From Tolypeutes matacus (lineage: Eukaryota > Chordata > Mammalia > Cingulata > Chlamyphoridae), in assembly GCA_026826555.1 (NCBI GenBank), contig JAKSZT010054457.1:8467292-8531291 (forward strand): a stretch of 64,000 bases of DNA, given 5' to 3'. Position 1 is the stretch's first letter, and every line of letters starts with the position of its first letter. Position numbers and translations under genes: made by a program. The notes below the pieces were generated by a model. It saw only the letters and a list, made by a program, of their open reading frames with translations, was not told the DNA's origin and made no database searches. Shown here one piece after another: positions 60,801 through 64,000 of the stretch.

Positions 60801-62005
60801 GAGGCAGCCAGAAAGAGGTGAAGCTAAAATGGCCGACTAACAACAAAGAACAAGCCTGATCCTATATTTAGCCTTCTTTGAGGAAGTAGCTCACCCTGTT
60901 CCCACGCCCGCGAAACCTTCCCGCCTTCCACAGAGAGCAAACCCTCCCTAGCAACCAACTGTGCCCAATCCCAGCCTGCCACATATGCCTTACACGTACT
61001 TCCCCTTTTTCATGATATATATGCCACCACCTCCCTCAAGGAAGCAGAAGCAATAAAGAAGTAGCATGTAGAAAGTCTCTCCTGTGTGTGTCTGTGTCAA
61101 TTGTCTCTACATCCCCCTCATTCCTTCGCTGGGTAACTCAGAGTCTCAGTTGATTTGTCCCGCGGGCCGGGACATTAACTGATTTCTTTCACTATTTCTT
61201 CTTTGACCCACTGGATACTTAAGACTGTATTGTTCAATCTCCATATATTTGTGGATTTTCCCTTTTTCTGCTTCTTGTTGCATTCCAACTTTATTCCATT
61301 ATGACCAGAAAAATTGCTTTGAATAATTTTGATCTTACTGAATTTATTGAGATTTGCTTTGCGATCCAACATATGGTGTATCCTGGAGAAAGATACATGA
61401 GCACTTGAGAAGAATGTATATCCTGTTGTTTTGGTGTGCAATGTTCTGCATATGTTTATGAGGATTAGCCCATTCTTACTATGATTCAAGCTCTCTACTT
61501 CTTTATTTATCCTAAGCCAGATGTTCTATCCAATGCTGAGAATGTTGTATTGAAGTCTCCAACTATTATTGTAGAGATATTTATTTCTTTCTCCTTTCAG
61601 TTTTGCCAATGTTTGCCTCATCTATCTTTGAGCTTTCTGGTTAAGTGCATATTTATTTATAATTGTTATTTCTTCCTAATGAATTGCCCTTTTTATTAAT
61701 AGATAATGTTCTTCTTTGTCTCTAATAACAGTTTTGCTTTTAAAGTCTATTTCATCAGATATAAGTATAGCAACTCCAGCTTTTTTTTATTTTTTTATTT
61801 TTTTATTATATACTTAGATTATCTTTTTCCAGCCTTTCACTTCAATCTATTGTTATCCTTGGGTTTAAGGTGAGTCTCTTGTAGACAGCATATAAATGGC
61901 TCATATTTTATTATCCATTCTGCAAGTCTGTGTTTTTTGACTGGGAAGTTTAATTCATTAACTTTCAATGTTATTAATGTAAAGGCAGTTTTTATTTCAT
62001 CTCAT
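57880..62005 (-). pseudogene. L1 ORF2 remnant
   Basis: Minus-strand pieces: endonuclease C-terminal half (61175-61489: YTFFSSAHVSFSRIHHML, with RIHHM where KIDHI-type sequence is usual and SGH where SDH is usual), reverse transcriptase (59465-59842: [18 protein letters not shown] and FTDDIILYL, so both catalytic Asp are kept here but Ala is Thr), post-RT region with [19 protein letters not shown] (58889-59077) and QPTQWEKIFGNHTFIKGW (58447-58647). Broken by stops, frameshifts and the LTR insertion. The endonuclease changes alone would abolish nicking. Confidence 0.88.
60796..61174 (+). mobile_element. Solo LTR of an endogenous retrovirus
   Basis: 379 bases starting TGTTGGAGGCAGCCAGAAAG and ending CGCGGGCCGGGACA, with TG...CA ends, and flanked by TTAACT on both sides (60790-60795, 61175-61180). 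Removing it restores the L1 phrase CAAGATATTAACTGATTTC. A TATA-like ATGATATATATG lies at 61012-61023 and the polyadenylation signal AATAAA at 61052-61057, followed by a GT-rich stretch, giving the usual U3-R-U5 order on the plus strand. A 6-bp duplication is typical of several retroviral groups, including class II (ERVK-like). No internal viral genes remain, as expected after LTR-LTR recombination. Group is not resolved. Confidence 0.9.
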
Positions 62006-62119
62006 TTTGACTTTGGGTTTTATCTGTCATATTTTATTTTCATCATTCTTTTTACACTTTTAATTACATTTACTGATACAATCTTCATTTCTAGATTCTC
62101 TTCCAAGCTTCTCTCTCCT

Positions 62120-63230
62120 GTATTTTCTTTCCAGGCTGTAGCACTCCATTTAGTATTTCCTGCAAACCTGGTCTCTTGGTTACAAACTCTCCCAGTTTGT
62201 TTATCTGTGAAATATCCTAAACTCACCCTCAATTTTTTTTAAAGATTTTTTTAAATTTATGTATTCATTTATCCCCCCCTTGCTGCTTGTGCTCTCTGGG
62301 TCAGCTAACCATGCCGTGCGGGCGGGCTTGCCCTCACCAGGAGGCCCTGGGAACCGAGCCTGGGTTCGGTTCCCAAGGCCTCCCATATGGTAAACGGGAG
62401 CCCTACTGATTGAGCCACAGCCACTTCCCTCACCCTCAATTTTGAAAGACAATCTTGCCTGATATAAGTTTCTTGGCTTTAGTTTTTCTCTTGCAGTATC
62501 TTAAATATCTCTTACCACTGACTTCTTGCCTCCATGGTTTATGATGAGAAATTGGTGACTCATCTTATTGGGTATCCCTTGTATGTTATGCATAACTTTT
62601 CTTTTGCTATTCTCAGAATTCTCTGTCATTGGCATTTGACATTCTGATTAGTGTGAGTCCCAGAGTTGGTCTATTTAGATTTATTCAGATGGGAGTATTT
62701 TGTGTTTCTTGTACTCTGATATCTATGTCCTTCAATAGGATTGGGAAATTTTCTACCATTATTTTTTCAAATATTCTTTTCCCCTTCTTCCCTTCTCTTC
62801 TCCCTCTGGGACACCCATGACATGTATGTTTTTATGTCATTTGACATCATTTAATTCCCTGAGACCCTGTTCAGTTTTTTCCATTCTTTTCTTCATCTGT
62901 TGTTTTGTGTGTTCACTTTTAGAGGCATGTCTTCAAATTCACTGATCTTTTCTTCTGCCTCTTCAAATCTACTATTATATGCCTACAGTGTATTTTTAAT
63001 TTCATTTATTTTTGCTTTCTTTCCCATACAATCTGCTATTTTTCTATGTATGTTTTCAAATTCTTCTTCGTGCTCACCCAGTGTATTCTTAATATCCTTA
63101 ATCTCTTTAACTATTTCATTGAATTCATTAAGGAGATTATTTGAACATCTATGATTAGTTTTCTCAATTCTTTTATGTCATCTGGAGGCTTACCTTGTTC
63201 CTTTAACTGGGCCATGTCTTCCTGTTTCTT
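62120..63230 (-). pseudogene. L1 ORF1 remnant
   Basis: Minus-strand sense shows the coiled-coil part near 62900-63200 and a C-terminal domain that includes an EGEF-type segment split by the SINE at 62237. Around 63195-63215 the antisense encodes DMAQLKEQGKPPDD, like the start of the coiled-coil in mammalian ORF1p. Several frame breaks. Dead. Confidence 0.75.
62237..62428 (-). mobile_element. tRNA-derived SINE (DAS-like)
   Basis: Flanked by a perfect 15-bp duplication CTCACCCTCAATTTT (62222-62236, 62429-62443). T-rich tail at left (TTTTAAAGATTTTTTTAAAT), then a middle part, then antisense B-box sequence CTGGGTTCGGTTCCC at about 62360-62374 and antisense A-box region CTACTGATTGAGCCACAG at about 62403-62420. 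Pol III-type SINE. The tail-adjacent sequence and tRNA-like head match the xenarthran DAS SINEs as I recall them. It is a comparatively recent insertion because the duplication is intact. Confidence 0.9.
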
Positions 63231-63239
63231 GGTATGTAT

Positions 63240-64000
63240 TGTAGTTTTTGTTAGTGTCTTGGCATCTGGCTTACAAGATGTATTTATTCTGGGTGCAGTT
63301 TCTTTCTTTGGTTTAAGACCTTCTTGCCATTTCTCCCTTGCTGGTTGTGTAGTATGAACTGAGGATTTAGTTGATACTGTAAGCTGTGGAGGCTGAAGCT
63401 GCCCACATTGCCCCAGAAACTGAAGAAGCTTCTCCTACCTTTCTCCTCTGCCAATGATAGGGACAGAGCCATAGCCGTGAGTAATAATCCAAGTCTTACA
63501 GGCCAAAGCTGTCTGTAGTTGCCCACAGAGACTGATGCAGCTTCATGGCCTGAGGCAGGGATGGAGCTGCATGTGTGGGCTGCAATCTATGCTGTGTGTT
63601 TCCAATATGACCACAGTTACCCAGGTAGACTGACATAGCACTGGCCACCTACTCCCCTGCGGCCAGGGGATAACTAACTGCCCTGTAGGACGAGCTGACT
63701 CTTGGCACTCCTTACTGAGCCCTCTGGAGACCCAACAATCTAATCTTTGTGGGCAAAATTCACCTGTAGTTGCCCTGAGTGGCTGAGGGCATACTGTGTC
63801 TTCCGCCCTTTAGGGGGAGGGTATAGACTCACAGATGCCTAACAGTTCAGTCTGTGTAGATCAAATGTGCCTGACATTGCCTGGAGAGTCTGAGAACCAC
63901 CAGTTCTCTCCTATCTTATTTGGGATTGGGGGTAGTTCCACAGGTACCCACCGGTCCAGGCAGTGCTGGTCGAAGGTGTCTGCCTTTGCCAGGAAAGGCT
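63240..64000 (-). promoter_or_regulatory. L1 5' UTR, continuing beyond the window
   Basis: Sequence 5' of ORF1 in the L1 sense, richer in G+C than its surroundings. Several similar phrases recur at intervals of roughly 100-130 bases: GAGGCTGAAGCTGCCCACA (63389), GTCTGTAGTTGCCCACAGAG (63511), CACCTGTAGTTGCCCTGAGT (63761), CCTGACATTGCCTGGAGAGT (63870). This may be a degenerate tandem (monomer-like) 5' UTR. The element's 5' end is outside the window. Confidence 0.55.

Larger units (their letters stand above)
57147..64000 (-). mobile_element. LINE-1 element 3 (defective, runs off window)
   Basis: A minus-strand L1: 3' UTR 57147-57840, ORF2 about 57880-62005, ORF1 about 62120-63230, 5' UTR from about 63240 to beyond the window. 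Two later insertions with clear target duplications sit inside it: a solo LTR at 60796-61174 and a SINE at 62237-62428. The 3' UTR begins TATTTTTATTACAAAAGTTG and only loosely resembles the other long UTRs, so this copy may be another L1 subfamily. At least 6.8 kb remain; stops and frameshifts rule out activity. Confidence 0.88.

Noticed and set aside
62350..62428. Possible tRNA gene (A-box and B-box present)
   Set aside because: It is the head of a SINE: it has a tail, a target-site duplication, and no cloverleaf that I can fold with a proper acceptor stem.

Overview
The window is eukaryotic and mammalian. It is AT-rich, with antisense LINE-1 copies, relics that look like MIR, L2 and hAT elements, an ERVL-MaLR-type provirus, class II olfactory-receptor (OR) sequences and a ribosomal-protein retrocopy. 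tRNA-derived SINEs with A-box and B-box segments resemble, from memory, the DAS-type SINEs of xenarthrans, so armadillo, sloth or anteater is the best guess; a RepeatMasker run would test this. No bacterial features, CRISPR arrays or tRNA/rRNA genes were seen. Repeat family names come from recalled consensus sequences, and most edges are approximate.

Layout. 1-1.54 kb: little recognisable beyond MIR scraps. 1.54-8.24 kb: LINE-1 on the minus strand (3' end at left), broken by a second L1 3' UTR and by SINEs. 8.24-15.6 kb: no genes, only old relics. 15.62-27.2 kb: a MaLR-type provirus split by about 9.5 kb of minus-strand L1 sequence. 27.2-57.1 kb: a duplicated olfactory-receptor region. It holds an OR9G-like pseudogene (+, 29.40-30.33 kb), an intact OR9G-like gene (-, 48.75-49.69 kb), three diverged copies of intergenic sequence, more L1, MaLR and L2 insertions, an RPS2 retropseudogene at 46.9-47.5 kb and a 400-base assembly gap (44241-44640). 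57.15-64.0 kb: a third minus-strand L1 that runs off the window, carrying a solo LTR and a SINE, each with clean target-site duplications.

The only convincing intact protein-coding gene is the OR at 48750-49685. OR genes are transcribed singly and act in ciliary membranes of olfactory neurons. The duplicated non-coding blocks on both sides show that this part of the OR cluster grew by segmental duplication and was then heavily rewritten by retrotransposons. I found no evidence for a novel multi-gene system; the interesting content is genome history: nested insertions, repeated use of one insertion site, a fragment insertion flanked by long direct repeats, and the opposite orientation of the two OR copies.
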